From Pseudomonadota bacterium (GTDB lineage: Bacteria > Pseudomonadota > Gammaproteobacteria > Burkholderiales > Gallionellaceae), in NCBI GenBank assembly GCA_021787435.1, contig JAJYLY010000011.1, forward strand, positions 1 through 64,000: a DNA stretch of 64,000 bases, in the 5' to 3' direction. Below the pieces are notes generated by a model. It worked only from the letters and a program-made list of their open reading frames with translations. It made no database searches and was not told the origin of the DNA. The position numbers and the translations under genes are program-made. This document shows, one piece after another, positions 63,808 through 64,000 of this stretch. The first letter of the stretch is position 1, and each line of letters starts with the position of its first letter.

Positions 63808-64000
63808 GTGCTTGATTATGATTTACACTGCCACTCCAATATATCCGACGGCACCTTGACGCCTGCCGAAGTGGTTGATCGCGCTTTTTCGCGCGGTGTG
63901 AAGGTGCTGGCGCTGACTGATCACGATGACATGGATGGCCTTGATGAGGCGAGGAGTCGGGCGTTGCAACACGACATGAAGTTTATCAACGGGGTGGAAA
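63808..64000 (+). CDS. PHP-domain phosphoesterase, start only (TrpH/RNase AM-like)
   Basis: The frame runs out of the window after 64 codons. It starts with GTG (VLDYDLHCHSNISDGTLTPA) and continues through VLALTDHDDMDGLDEAR. HCHS and TDHDD are the metal-binding motifs of PHP-domain enzymes. In beta- and gammaproteobacteria the smpB-ratA-rnfH region is often followed by other genes, so context adds little. TrpH-type 5'-3' exonuclease is the best guess. Confidence 0.85.
   Translation, partial: MLDYDLHCHSNISDGTLTPAEVVDRAFSRGVKVLALTDHDDMDGLDEARSRALQHDMKFINGVE

Overview
The window looks like a chromosomal segment of an autotrophic betaproteobacterium. A form II RuBisCO gene (cbbM) sits with the activase genes cbbQ and cbbO and a divergent LysR gene (cbbR). 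There is also a paired cyanophycin synthetase locus of the betaproteobacterial type and a uvrC-pgsA-tRNA arrangement common in that class. An iron- or sulfur-oxidising member of the Nitrosomonadales/Gallionellaceae would fit, but this is inference from gene content and no rRNA gene is present to prove it.

Region 1 (1-5119) is the right end of an integrated element. A tyrosine integrase lies beside a 46-bp duplicate of the 3' end of tRNA-Lys(CTT). A compact run of overlapping genes (AlpA-like regulator, 98-aa protein, DUF3987 P-loop protein, three small proteins) runs out of the window to the left. One of these genes contains a striking set of 9-bp repeats arranged as an inverted pair. Region 2 (5120-6020) holds a terminator and two relic small coiled-coil ORFs.

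Region 3 (6021-21867) has a marR-emrA-emrB efflux operon and then the cyanophycin locus: a DUF1854 protein and an ABC exporter facing a degenerate synthetase (cphA') and a complete one (cphA). After these come an rRNA methyltransferase overlapping a cytochrome c', a radical SAM protein with a DUF3025 protein, a lone cyclic-nucleotide-binding domain, an MlaF-like ATPase and a zinc-ribbon membrane protein. Region 4 (21871-30323) is a glycogen cluster (pgi, glgB facing glgC, a GH57 enzyme, malQ) without glgA.

Region 5 (30362-38332) is core: HU, a DUF455 ferritin-like protein, rlmJ, a large EF-hand membrane protein, udg and uvrC (overlapping), pgsA, then tRNA-Pro, tRNA-Arg and tRNA-His. Region 6 (38340-43040) is accessory: a frameshifted integrase fragment beside tRNA-His, a DrrAB-like ABC-2 transporter, umuDC under an apparent LexA-type operator, and a TetR fragment without its DNA-binding half.

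Region 7 (43049-48653) is carbon fixation: cbbM-cbbQ-cbbO read leftward and cbbR rightward, with clear promoter and operator symmetry and two hairpins between cbbM and cbbQ. Region 8 (48679-51149) is a four-gene translationally coupled operon of a short J-domain protein and three unrecognised proteins; it is my best candidate for an undescribed system. Region 9 (51283-64000) is mostly housekeeping: an Old Yellow Enzyme, cheZ, a MazG-type pyrophosphohydrolase, queF, smc, an Smr protein, trxB, mltB, an NlpC/P60 lipoprotein, msrA, smpB, ratA, rnfH and the start of a PHP-domain gene. No CRISPR array, rRNA gene or intact insertion sequence was seen.
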